23,448 nucleotides of DNA, taken from an uncultured Solobacterium sp. GTDB lineage: Bacteria; Bacillota_I; Bacilli_A; Erysipelotrichales; Erysipelotrichaceae. A model generated the notes under the pieces. It was not told the origin of the DNA and did not search any database. It saw nothing but the letters and a program-made list of their open reading frames with translations. Positions 1 through 7,646 of the stretch are shown piece by piece (the first letter of the stretch is position 1; every line of letters begins with the position of its first letter). Both the position numbers and the translations under genes were made by a program. Location of the stretch: NCBI GenBank assembly GCA_900552125.1, contig URYK01000041.1, positions 1 to 23,448 on the forward strand, written 5' to 3'.

Positions 1-93
1 TCAACTTCTTTTAGTTTTCCACTTGACAGGTTTTAATTGGCTGTGAATAGTAACAATCCTAAATAAAATTTAAGAATTCACATTCATATCTTC

Positions 94-129
94 AAAAAAA
101 AGCACTAATACTGAATCAGTACTTGTGCT
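94..129 (-). terminator. Rho-independent terminator after glycosyltransferase
   Basis: On the minus strand AGCACAAGTACTGA pairs with TCAGTATTAGTGCT (one G-U pair, one mismatch) around a very short loop, followed by a run of eight T. It sits about 10 bases past the stop codon of the glycosyltransferase and closes the glf/glycosyltransferase unit. Confidence 0.8.
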
Positions 130-138
130 CAAATGTAT

Positions 139-1158
139 TTAATTAAATCCAAATATTTTCTGGGAAATATCATAAACTTTAGATAACATTTTTCTTTCTA
201 AAGGACGATTTAACTGAATCAGAAAACCTAACGTTGTACGAGTTACACTTTTATACAACCATGGCCTTGACTGTTTAAGATATGACCATAACTCTTCTTT
301 TTTCTGTAAAGATTCATTAGTATCCATACGTATTAATAAAATAGATGAAATAACTAAGATCATTGTTAAATACTTCACCATATATCCATAACGTTTTGGA
401 TTGCTCTGGTAACTTTTTTTCATACAATCTATCATCATTGTAGTTACTAATAGCTGCTGATCAATACGCTTAATCATTATCTCTTCCTGAACAGATTGAC
501 CTTCTCTGCCTATGTAATAGCGATATAAATCTACATCTAGATAATACAATGTCTCAACATAAGGCAATGGCTGAAACACAAATAAATTATCGACATAAAA
601 TGTATGCTTTGGCAACTGCAGTTGAGAATTACGCAGTATATCTGTACGATAGATAACAGAATGCATCAAAAGATTCTGCTGAGGACGAAAATGTCCTATT
701 TCATTCCATGTAAATATTCTATTTTGAGGTAATACATTACGATAATGTATTACGCTTTGTTTCTGTTCACTTATTTTCTCATAGACATAATTCACAATAA
801 ACATATCCACTGTTTGTTTTTGTTGTCTTAAAGAACGAAGTGTATTCATTACTTTAGTAAAAGAAGTTTTATCAAACCAGTCATCACTATCCAGCACTTT
901 ATAATACAGACCATTCGCATAACGCACCCCACAGTTTACAGCTTCTCCATGCCCTCCATTTTTCTGATGCAGGCAACGAATTGTATCTGGATATGCTTTT
1001 GCATATTCATCTCCGATTATCCCTGTAGAGTCTTTTGAGCCATCATCAATAATAAGAATTTCAAGGTCTTCTTTTTCATGTAATAATGATTCTATTGCTT
1101 TATCCATATAATCCATCGAATTAAAACAAGGAATCGCAATGGTTAATAGTTTTTCCAT
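139..1158 (-). CDS. Family 2 glycosyltransferase (GT-A fold)
   Basis: This 339-aa protein is an inverting GT2 glycosyltransferase that transfers a sugar from a nucleotide-sugar donor, probably at the inner membrane face. The N-terminal GT-A domain is clear: LTIAIPCFNS near residues 5-14, IIDDGSKDST at 36-45, GHGEAVNCG near 69-77 and the metal-binding DSDD at 90-93. The C-terminal half is less typical, with one hydrophobic stretch near 262-280 that may contact the membrane. The start has an AAAGGA site 7 bases upstream. It begins 4 bases after the glf stop codon, so the two are translationally linked. Pairing with glf suggests it uses UDP-galactofuranose or adds a sugar to a galactofuranose glycan; that substrate is an inference from context. 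Confidence 0.88.
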   Translation of the reverse strand: MEKLLTIAIPCFNSMDYMDKAIESLLHEKEDLEILIIDDGSKDSTGIIGDEYAKAYPDTIRCLHQKNGGHGEAVNCGVRYANGLYYKVLDSDDWFDKTSFTKVMNTLRSLRQQKQTVDMFIVNYVYEKISEQKQSVIHYRNVLPQNRIFTWNEIGHFRPQQNLLMHSVIYRTDILRNSQLQLPKHTFYVDNLFVFQPLPYVETLYYLDVDLYRYYIGREGQSVQEEIMIKRIDQQLLVTTMMIDCMKKSYQSNPKRYGYMVKYLTMILVISSILLIRMDTNESLQKKEELWSYLKQSRPWLYKSVTRTTLGFLIQLNRPLERKMLSKVYDISQKIFGFN

Positions 1159-1162
1159 ATTT

Positions 1163-2302
1163 TCATCCTTTCAGGCGTTCAGCCAACTGTAATGCTTCTA
1201 AAACAATTGCATCCATATTATAATATCGATATTGTGCCAATCTTCCTAACAAATGCATGTGAAATCTTTCTGCTAATTCTTCATAATGCTTATGTAATGT
1301 ACAATTCTCTTCTGTAAGTATTGCATAATATGGTTCCTGTCCCTGATGATCATAGTTCATCGGATATTCTTTGACAATCGTAGTAGAGGCTGCCTGTTGC
1401 CCTGTCAGATATTTAAACTCAGTAATTCTTGTATAATCTTCACTTACAGTATAATTTACAACACCTTTCGATTGGAAATATTCCTTATCATAATGTTCAA
1501 ATTGAAAACGCAGAGATCGATATGGTAATTTACCATAATGATAATTAAATAATTCATCAACTGCACCAGTAAATACAATATCTCCATCAAATAGCTTACC
1601 ATCAACATATACAGAATTATTATCATAATCAAAAGTAATGATATCTTTTGCATCTGTATTCAACTCTAAATGAATATTCTCATGATCTAACATCTTCTCA
1701 AATAATCGCGTATAACCATCTAATGGCATTCCTTGCCAAGGATCTTGAAAATAACGACAATCTGTACTAATACGCACAGGAACACGTGCAATTACACTCT
1801 GGTCTACTTCTTCAGGTTTCTGATTCCATTGCTTCATCGTATATTTTAAGAAAATATTCTCATATACATAATTGGCTACTTCCTGAATTTCTTTATTAGA
1901 ATGCTGTTTTAATTCCAAAACAGTCACTTCTGTACCCTCTCCATAAGTATTAATTAGTATATCGCGAATTCTTTTCGCTTTCTCTTCATCATAAACCATT
2001 TCTAAAGAACATAAATTAAAAGGAATAGGAATATAATTCCCATGTATATTTCCTATAACTTCATGCTCATATGCATACCAGTCTGTAAATCTAGAAAGAA
2101 AATCATAAACCTCTTTCTGTTTAGTGTGAAAAATATGAGGTCCATACGTATGAATCAGAATGCCATGCTCATCATATTGATCATGACAATTTCCACCTAT
2201 ATGATTTCTTCTTTCTATAATCCGTACCTTTTTACCGCTTTCTGCCAATACACGAGCTGTCACAGCTCCACCAAACCCGCATCCCACAATGATTGTGTCC
2301 AT
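1163..2302 (-). CDS. glf: UDP-galactopyranose mutase
   Basis: A flavoenzyme interconverting UDP-galactopyranose and UDP-galactofuranose, supplying galactofuranose for surface glycans. The N-terminus carries the FAD dinucleotide-binding motif VGCGFGGAV followed by an acidic strand end (RIIERRNHIGGN). Later family hallmarks include HTYGPHIFHT, MKQWNQKPEEVD, GYTRLFEKML and the C-terminal GRLAQYRYYNMD. I place the start at 2302 (379 aa): MDTIIVGCGFGG matches the usual N-terminus, and AAGAAAGG lies 9 bases upstream. An ATG seven codons earlier (2323, 386 aa) has no ribosome binding site and directly follows the T-run of a terminator-like hairpin, so I consider it unlikely. It is followed at once by a GT2 glycosyltransferase. 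Confidence 0.93.
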   Translation of the reverse strand: MDTIIVGCGFGGAVTARVLAESGKKVRIIERRNHIGGNCHDQYDEHGILIHTYGPHIFHTKQKEVYDFLSRFTDWYAYEHEVIGNIHGNYIPIPFNLCSLEMVYDEEKAKRIRDILINTYGEGTEVTVLELKQHSNKEIQEVANYVYENIFLKYTMKQWNQKPEEVDQSVIARVPVRISTDCRYFQDPWQGMPLDGYTRLFEKMLDHENIHLELNTDAKDIITFDYDNNSVYVDGKLFDGDIVFTGAVDELFNYHYGKLPYRSLRFQFEHYDKEYFQSKGVVNYTVSEDYTRITEFKYLTGQQAASTTIVKEYPMNYDHQGQEPYYAILTEENCTLHKHYEELAERFHMHLLGRLAQYRYYNMDAIVLEALQLAERLKG

Positions 2303-2322
2303 AACATACAACCTTTCTTTCA

Positions 2323-2356
2323 TAAAAACTGTATCTATATGTTTATACAGATACAG
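2323..2356 (-). terminator. Terminator-like hairpin between PAP2 gene and glf
   Basis: On the minus strand CTGTATCT and AGATACAG form a perfect 8-bp stem around a 12-base loop, followed by TTTTT. It lies between the PAP2 stop codon and the glf start. It may partly terminate PAP2 transcripts and reduce readthrough into glf; I see no strong separate glf promoter. Confidence 0.6.
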
Positions 2357-2362
2357 CTATTA

Positions 2363-3049
2363 TCATTTATCCATCTCACTTGCTATTTTTTGTCGTTTTA
2401 ATTGTCTTAAATAATGCCACTCTTTCCATGTGTAAGTACTATATAAGAATTTATATAGGCAAATATACATTAGAATCCCAAATGTTACATCATAAACTGA
2501 ATGCTGTTTGATGAACATAGTAGATAATACGATTAAAATACTTAACACCAATGAGCCTATGCGAACGACATTGTGTTTTTTTAATGCCTTACAGCGAACA
2601 ATCGCAATTCCAATCGCAATAGAATTAAATACGTGAATACTAGGGAATACATTTGTTGGTGTATCAATTTTATATAAAATTGAAATCATGAAAGTAAATA
2701 TATTACTGCGTTCAAACTCAGCGGGACGAAGCTCCAACATATTTGGAAACAGCCATGAAATGATCAAAAACACCGTCATACCTATTCCTAGTGTTAATAT
2801 CAGCTGCCAATATTCTTTCACATCTGGATTAAAGAATGCAAAATAAATGATCGCGGCTACCATAAATACAAACCATAACATATAAGGAATCACAAAGATT
2901 TCCACAAAAGGTATTAACTGATCGATACTCGAATGTATAATATGATATTCCTGAATATCTCTTTGTTCCAGAAGAAAAAAGCCAATTAAATATAAAAGCG
3001 TATAGAAAGCTATTACCCATTGATGTTTCTTTTGAAAAAACGTTCTCAT
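2363..3049 (-). CDS. PAP2-family membrane phosphatase
   Basis: A 228-aa integral membrane protein of the type 2 phosphatidic acid phosphatase superfamily. Several hydrophobic segments are visible (about 12-27, 48-72, 83-102, 140-152, 164-180, 190-203). The signature motifs are recognisable: LRPA near 107-110, the PSIH motif at 136-139 with the conserved His139, and KQHSVYDV at 181-188 with His183 and Asp187. Such enzymes dephosphorylate lipid phosphates, for example phosphatidic acid or undecaprenyl diphosphate; the spacing also resembles inositol-phosphotransferase-like PAP2 proteins. The first motif is poorly conserved, so the substrate is open. AGGAGG lies 6 bases before the ATG. It leads the glf/glycosyltransferase cluster, which fits a role in lipid carriers or lipoglycan. 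Confidence 0.8.
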   Translation of the reverse strand: MRTFFQKKHQWVIAFYTLLYLIGFFLLEQRDIQEYHIIHSSIDQLIPFVEIFVIPYMLWFVFMVAAIIYFAFFNPDVKEYWQLILTLGIGMTVFLIISWLFPNMLELRPAEFERSNIFTFMISILYKIDTPTNVFPSIHVFNSIAIGIAIVRCKALKKHNVVRIGSLVLSILIVLSTMFIKQHSVYDVTFGILMYICLYKFLYSTYTWKEWHYLRQLKRQKIASEMDK

Positions 3050-3111
3050 ATTTTTCCTCCTAACACAAACACTTTAAGTATTACATGAACCATATAAAAA
3101 GTATAAGCTAC

Positions 3112-3137
3112 AATTCTTATGATTAACGATAAGAATT
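3112..3137. repeat. Perfect inverted repeat upstream of PAP2 gene
   Basis: AATTCTTAT and ATAAGAATT form a perfect 9-bp inverted repeat with an 8-base spacer. It lies inside the predicted 165-base leader of the PAP2 gene, so it may be an operator or an RNA hairpin. The arms are AT-rich, so the functional claim is weak. Nothing else recognisable lies in 3138-3222. Confidence 0.4.
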
Positions 3138-3222
3138 CTTATCTTTTTCTTATTTTTCATTTCTATTCTATGCGCAAAGTCAATCTTTGTTCATAATGCT
3201 TACCTTATTACGACTATCATTT

Positions 3223-3251
3223 ATTATAATACTTTACTCCCTATGAGAAAA
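3223..3251 (-). promoter_or_regulatory. Putative promoter of PAP2 gene
   Basis: TATAAT (3223-3228 on the minus strand) is preceded by a 17-base spacer and TTTTCT at 3246-3251. The -10 box is perfect and the -35 box poor. The predicted leader is long, about 165 bases. Confidence 0.45.
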
Positions 3252-3301
3252 GTATTATTGTAGAAATTTCATAGAAAATTCAGAAATTATATATGATAAA
3301 C

Positions 3302-3329
3302 AAAAAGAAAATCAGATTATGATTTTCTT
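3302..3329 (-). terminator. Terminator after the coiled-coil gene
   Basis: AAGAAAATCA pairs perfectly with TGATTTTCTT around a 5-base loop, followed by T residues on the minus strand. It starts 3 bases past the stop codon of the coiled-coil gene and ends the UPF0237/UPF0210 operon. Confidence 0.75.
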
Positions 3330-3331
3330 CC

Positions 3332-4243
3332 TTATGTATTCTTCATTGATTCAAATACTTCTTTTTCTTTTTCCCACTTGATCTTAACATTTTCTTTTTG
3401 TTTATTTAATTCCTTTAGAATTTTGGTAGTATTATCAATTGCCTCATTCACCTGATCTTTTGAAGATGTGATCTTAGATTGAATAAACAAATCCATAAAC
3501 ACATTATCAAATACATAGTCAGCAATTGTCAGGCCATCCGAAAGTCTTACATCATCAATCGTAATATCTTTCACATCCGCTACTTCTTTGCGGAAATTAG
3601 CCATATGTATTTTTAACTGTGCTAAATGATTTTGTGCTGTATCTAAATGAGAATGCTTTATATAAGTTGAAACAGCTCCTCCTGCGAAAATATCAAATAA
3701 TCCCCAGGTTTCAGCACTCTGTAATGAAGATAATGCTTGATTTAACTCATCTAACACAATATTACCGGCATTTACTGCTTCTGTAATTTCTTTATAATTA
3801 ACTGCAAGTGAGCGAACTTTATCTCTTTGTGTAAATAATTCTTCTCCATATGGTGAATGTTTAACTTTTTCTTTTAATTCAAGCTCCGCAAGCTCATTAC
3901 GAATATTATTTTCGTTTTTAATTTCTTCTTCCATTTCTTTAATTTTCTGAAGTAAGATCTTCTCATCTTCTTCAAGCTGGCGAAGACGAAAAGCTGCCTG
4001 TAATGCTTCTTGTTCTTCTTTTGCTAAACATTCTTCTTTGTTTTTATGAATATAGGCTAGAAATGAAGTAAATGAAATGTTTTTTAATTTTTCTACATCT
4101 TTATTTTCTTTCTTTAAATTTTCTTCTGCTACTGCCTTATCCTGCTGAACCTGTGAAAGCTGTTCCTCATATTTTCCTATATATTTTCGAGCTTTTTCTA
4201 TTCTACTAAGTTTATATTTTAACTGTTCTATGTCTTTTTCCAT
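3332..4243 (-). CDS. Coiled-coil protein of unknown function
   Basis: I do not recognise a named family. From the start chosen here it is 303 aa, mostly helical and highly charged, with no signal peptide or membrane segment, so it is probably cytoplasmic. Long Glu/Lys/Gln-rich heptad stretches cover about residues 1-55 and 70-130. A distinctive non-coiled block at about 180-199, WGLFDIFAGGAVSTYIKHSH, is glycine-containing and hydrophobic, and a second helical region follows to the C-terminus. An open frame extends 25 codons upstream and overlaps the preceding gene by 64 bases, but GAGG sits correctly before the ATG at 4243, 11 bases after that gene's stop codon. It is the last gene of the ACT/UPF0210 operon. 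Confidence 0.75.
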   Translation of the reverse strand: MEKDIEQLKYKLSRIEKARKYIGKYEEQLSQVQQDKAVAEENLKKENKDVEKLKNISFTSFLAYIHKNKEECLAKEEQEALQAAFRLRQLEEDEKILLQKIKEMEEEIKNENNIRNELAELELKEKVKHSPYGEELFTQRDKVRSLAVNYKEITEAVNAGNIVLDELNQALSSLQSAETWGLFDIFAGGAVSTYIKHSHLDTAQNHLAQLKIHMANFRKEVADVKDITIDDVRLSDGLTIADYVFDNVFMDLFIQSKITSSKDQVNEAIDNTTKILKELNKQKENVKIKWEKEKEVFESMKNT

Positions 4244-4254
4244 ATAATTCCTCA

Positions 4255-5613
4255 TCAATTTTTTAACGATTGGATTGGAGCTGGAATTCTTCCTTTTCGA
4301 TGAATCATAACAGAACAATCACTTTGGTTAATATTCATAACCGGTCCACTGCCTAATAGACCTCCAAATTCCAATTCTTCCCCTACCTGTTTTCCAATAG
4401 CTGGAATCAATCGTACTGCCGTTGTTTTTGAATTTACCATCCCAATAGCTGCTTCATCCGCAATCATGCCGGAAATTACCTCCGCACTCGTATCTCCTGG
4501 TACAACGACCATATCTAATCCTACTGAGCAAACTGCTGTCATTGCTTCTAATTTTTCTAAGGTTAAACATCCAGAACGTGCAGCCGCAATCATTCCTGCA
4601 TCTTCACTTACAGGAATAAATGCTCCAGATAAGCCTCCTACTGTGCTACTAGCCATAACACCGCCTTTTTTTACCGCATCATTCAACATTGCCAAACATG
4701 CCGTAGTTCCATATGCTCCACAAGTTTCTAATCCCATTTCTTCTAGAATATAGGCAACGGAATCACCAATTGCCGGAGTTGGAGCCAAAGATAAATCAAC
4801 AATTCCAAAAGGTACATTTAAACGTTCACTAGCAAGCGTTCCAACCAGCTGTCCCATTCGAGTAATCTTAAAGGCTGTTTTCTTAATAATGTCTGCCAAT
4901 TCATTCATAGGTGCGTCTTTTCTAGTTTTTGCTAAAGCTGCACGCACTACTCCAGGGCCACTGACACCAACATGTATTACACAATCTGGTTCTCCAACGC
5001 CATGGAAAGCGCCCGCCATAAAAGGATTATCTTCAGGCGCATTACAGAACACCACAAGTTTTGCAGCTCCAATACAGTTTTTATCCTTTGTAAGCTCAGC
5101 CGCTTCCTTAACAACACGTCCCATTAACTCCACTGCTTCCATATTAATGCCAGCTTTTGTAGAACCAACATTAACCGATGCACATACATGTTCTGTTTCT
5201 GCTAATGCACGAGGTATGGATTCCATCAGCTCTTTATCGCCTGCCGCATATCCTTTTTGAACTAGAGCAGAATATCCCCCAATAAAATTAACTCCTACTG
5301 CTTTTGCACATCGTTCTAAAGTATGGGCATATTTTACAGGATCGCCTCCACTTACAGCTACAAGCATAGAAATCGGAGTTACAGAAATACGTTTATTAAT
5401 AATAGGAATTCCGTATTCTCGTTCAATATCTTCTCCAGTTTTAACTAAATCTTTCGCAAGACGTGTTACTTTCTGATAAATTTTCTCACATGCTGCATCA
5501 ATATCCGTATCTGCACAATCCAGCAATGAAATTCCCATTGTAATTGTACGAACATCTAAATAATCTTCATCAATCATTTTGATTGTTTCTAAAATATCAT
5601 GTACATTAATCAA
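4255..5613 (-). CDS. PFL-like family protein (UPF0210, DUF711)
   Basis: A 452-aa protein of the UPF0210 family, which has a pyruvate formate-lyase-like fold but no established reaction. The family N-terminus ([20 protein letters not shown], then [14 protein letters not shown]) is clear, as are later blocks such as [11 protein letters not shown] and [15 protein letters not shown]. The length is normal. The start is probably TTG at 5613, because AGGCGGTGAT, close to the full anti-16S complement, lies just before it; a GTG at 5622 falls inside that binding site. It follows the ACT-domain gene by 12 bases. The UPF0237-UPF0210 pair is a known conserved arrangement, so the ACT protein may act as its regulatory partner (inference). 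Confidence 0.9.
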   Translation of the reverse strand: MINVHDILETIKMIDEDYLDVRTITMGISLLDCADTDIDAACEKIYQKVTRLAKDLVKTGEDIEREYGIPIINKRISVTPISMLVAVSGGDPVKYAHTLERCAKAVGVNFIGGYSALVQKGYAAGDKELMESIPRALAETEHVCASVNVGSTKAGINMEAVELMGRVVKEAAELTKDKNCIGAAKLVVFCNAPEDNPFMAGAFHGVGEPDCVIHVGVSGPGVVRAALAKTRKDAPMNELADIIKKTAFKITRMGQLVGTLASERLNVPFGIVDLSLAPTPAIGDSVAYILEEMGLETCGAYGTTACLAMLNDAVKKGGVMASSTVGGLSGAFIPVSEDAGMIAAARSGCLTLEKLEAMTAVCSVGLDMVVVPGDTSAEVISGMIADEAAIGMVNSKTTAVRLIPAIGKQVGEELEFGGLLGSGPVMNINQSDCSVMIHRKGRIPAPIQSLKN

Positions 5614-5625
5614 AGGAATCACCGC

Positions 5626-5895
5626 CTATATTTTATGCATGGAATTAAAAATATCCTCATGCATGACATGGATTCTCAATCCAAGACCATTTCCCACATC
5701 TTCCATATGAGTCGCAAAATCAGCTAATGTCATATTCCCCTTGGTTATGTCAATCAACATAATCATCGCAAACATATCCTGTAATAATGTTTGTGATACT
5801 TCAATGACATTCATATTTGCTTTTTCACATTCCGTACTGACTTTCGCAAGAATTCCCACCATATCTTTTCCAATTACACTAATGACAGCTCTCAT
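5626..5895 (-). CDS. ACT domain protein (UPF0237)
   Basis: An 89-aa stand-alone ACT domain protein. The fold pattern is visible: strand RAVISVIGKDMVGILAKV, helix VSTECEKANMNVIEVSQ, strand MFAMIMLIDI, then a second helix and final strand. The loop between first strand and helix (GKDMVGIL) is where ACT domains usually bind amino acids or other small effectors. GAGGAGTGATT lies 3-4 bases before the ATG. It is the first gene of a three-gene operon with UPF0210 and the coiled-coil protein and is driven by a near-consensus promoter. The effector is unknown. Confidence 0.9.
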   Translation of the reverse strand: MRAVISVIGKDMVGILAKVSTECEKANMNVIEVSQTLLQDMFAMIMLIDITKGNMTLADFATHMEDVGNGLGLRIHVMHEDIFNSMHKI

Positions 5896-5928
5896 CTAAT
5901 CACTCCTCATCTTTTATCTATTACAAAC

Positions 5929-5957
5929 ATTATAAAGGATTTTTAGATTTGTCACAA
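5929..5957 (-). promoter_or_regulatory. Sigma-A promoter of the UPF0237/UPF0210 operon
   Basis: On the minus strand TTGTGA (5952-5957), a 17-base spacer and TATAAT (5929-5934) form a near-consensus promoter, with a start of transcription expected near 5922, about 27 bases before the ATG. Confidence 0.75.
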
Positions 5958-5994
5958 GAAAATAATTACATTTATTTTTCATAAATTTTCATCA

Positions 5995-6513
5995 TTATTT
6001 GAAAACCTGACTACAAAGTGCCATTTCCTGGAGTTCAAAAGGCTCCCATGCATCCTGAAGACCTGATAAATTACATGAGAATTCTTCCTCAATATAGTTT
6101 ACCTTCTTTTGTTTTTTTAGTGTTTCCACAATACAGCTGCTCATTGTTTTTGATAAATGCACTCGACGTTTTGCACAGACCATATTAGTTTCATCTAATA
6201 AATATATACACATAAAATATCCATCATTATTCTCAAACTCACGGAATAAACTATCTGGATAATCATTATCATGGACATTAAATATAAAATCACTTGTATC
6301 GATGGCATCTTCCACGGTTACCAGAAATAACGTGATATTATATTTATATACTAAATCTATTCGCAATTCATTGCGTAAAAAACTTTTACGCTCTTCTTCA
6401 GTCCAAATAGCATCCTTTATCACAAAAATAAATTCATTCTCTACATAATCCATTACTGTTCCTTCTTCCTCAATAGGAAAAGGAAATAACATACCTGTTT
6501 CAATATTCATCAT
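5995..6513 (-). CDS. Unknown 172-aa protein, last gene of the kinase operon
   Basis: I do not recognise this family. It is a soluble acidic protein with no signal peptide or membrane helix. Visible features are an N-terminal proline/phenylalanine stretch (LFPFPIEEEG), a run of alternating strands and helices (FIFVIKDAIW, ITLFLVTVEDAIDT, YFMCIYLLDE) and several cysteines. A ribosome binding site AGGGTG precedes the first of two adjacent ATG codons. It begins 20 bases after the stop of the degenerate histidine kinase and reads in the same direction, so it is almost certainly cotranscribed with the two kinases and response regulator. A role in that signalling pathway is suggested by position only. 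Confidence 0.75.
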   Translation of the reverse strand: MMNIETGMLFPFPIEEEGTVMDYVENEFIFVIKDAIWTEEERKSFLRNELRIDLVYKYNITLFLVTVEDAIDTSDFIFNVHDNDYPDSLFREFENNDGYFMCIYLLDETNMVCAKRRVHLSKTMSSCIVETLKKQKKVNYIEEEFSCNLSGLQDAWEPFELQEMALCSQVFK

Positions 6514-6533
6514 AACACCCTGCTCTTTCTTTT

Positions 6534-7646
6534 CTATTTTTCTTGCGGACTTGTAAATGTCCTAGGAATTACCACATAAAAACTTAATGTCGTATCTATG
6601 GAACTAGCTCTTAATGTTCCTTTCTGCATATCCATGATCTGTTTTGCGATTCCAAGCCCCATTACATGCATTTTCCCATTACCATGTATATCTTCCATAC
6701 GATAATAATTATGAAAGATATGGGCAATCTGATAAGCTGATAAATGAACGGATTCTACCTGCATTTTAATCTCATAAGATGTTTCCTTTTCCTCCATAAA
6801 AATATAAATCGTTTCATTCGGTTTTCCCAGTTCTACCAGATTATGCAATAAATCACGAATTACTCGTGCAATTTTTTCATTATCCGCAAATAAAGGAAGC
6901 TGATTTCCACCACGAATTTCTACATTCATCTGCTTTTCTTCCATTATCATGTAGTATTCATCTACTACCTGTGCCATCATACGATCAAGATACATAAACT
7001 CTGGATTCCATTTTGCATATTGTAAATTAAATCGAGTTATGTCAAAGAATTCATTGATCATATCCTCTAAATCTAAAGATTTATGCAGTACCTGGACAAT
7101 AAAATCTTTCTGTATCTCAGAAGAAATACGCTTTTCTTTATGTAAAAACTCTAAATACATTAATATATTGGATAATGGCATCTTGATATCCTGTGCCAAT
7201 AAGTATACTAAATCCTTCTTCTTTTCTTCATCTTCTGTAGCTGCTTTCATATAATTCTGATATGTATCAGAAATCGCAATAATACAATCCTCTGCTTCTT
7301 TCATCTCTTTAGGAAAATCTACACGATTATGATTTCGACGCATGACATCATCTACACCACGCATCAGAATTCGCATATAATTCACTAAGTCTCGACATAA
7401 AAAATAAATTAATACTACGATACCTAATACAATTAAGACAGGAAGTACAATGCGATAGATTCGATTAAATAAATCAAAAGGATCTCCTTGGACCATGAAA
7501 AGACGAATAAAATCAATCACAACCCCATTTAATACATCATCAAAAATATAAATAATACCGATTCCAGATAAAACAATACCAATAATGATCGTAATATATT
7601 TAATAAACAATCTTCGGCGCAATCTGCTTAATGTTGTCTGTTTCAT
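6534..7646 (-). CDS. Degenerate sensor histidine kinase (H-box His replaced by Gln)
   Basis: A 370-aa membrane protein with histidine-kinase architecture: two transmembrane helices (about 17-37 and 66-85) around a short external loop, a DHp-like helix pair and an ATPase-like domain. The phosphoacceptor motif, AHDLKTPL in its neighbour, here reads AQDIKMPL; codon CAG at 7191-7193 gives Gln152 where His is required. The N-box is reduced (Asp265 for the first Asn, Asn269 kept) and no DxGxG box is visible, though MGLGIA near 329-334 keeps part of the G2 box. It therefore probably cannot autophosphorylate and may act as a pseudokinase partner or receptor. It overlaps the active kinase by ATGA. The frame is intact throughout, so the gene is maintained and not simply decayed. 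Confidence 0.88.
   Translation of the reverse strand: MKQTTLSRLRRRLFIKYITIIIGIVLSGIGIIYIFDDVLNGVVIDFIRLFMVQGDPFDLFNRIYRIVLPVLIVLGIVVLIYFLCRDLVNYMRILMRGVDDVMRRNHNRVDFPKEMKEAEDCIIAISDTYQNYMKAATEDEEKKKDLVYLLAQDIKMPLSNILMYLEFLHKEKRISSEIQKDFIVQVLHKSLDLEDMINEFFDITRFNLQYAKWNPEFMYLDRMMAQVVDEYYMIMEEKQMNVEIRGGNQLPLFADNEKIARVIRDLLHNLVELGKPNETIYIFMEEKETSYEIKMQVESVHLSAYQIAHIFHNYYRMEDIHGNGKMHVMGLGIAKQIMDMQKGTLRASSIDTTLSFYVVIPRTFTSPQEK

Noticed and set aside
4466..5260. Two plus-strand frames inside the UPF0210 gene
   Set aside because: Codon shadows of a strongly conserved protein on the other strand.
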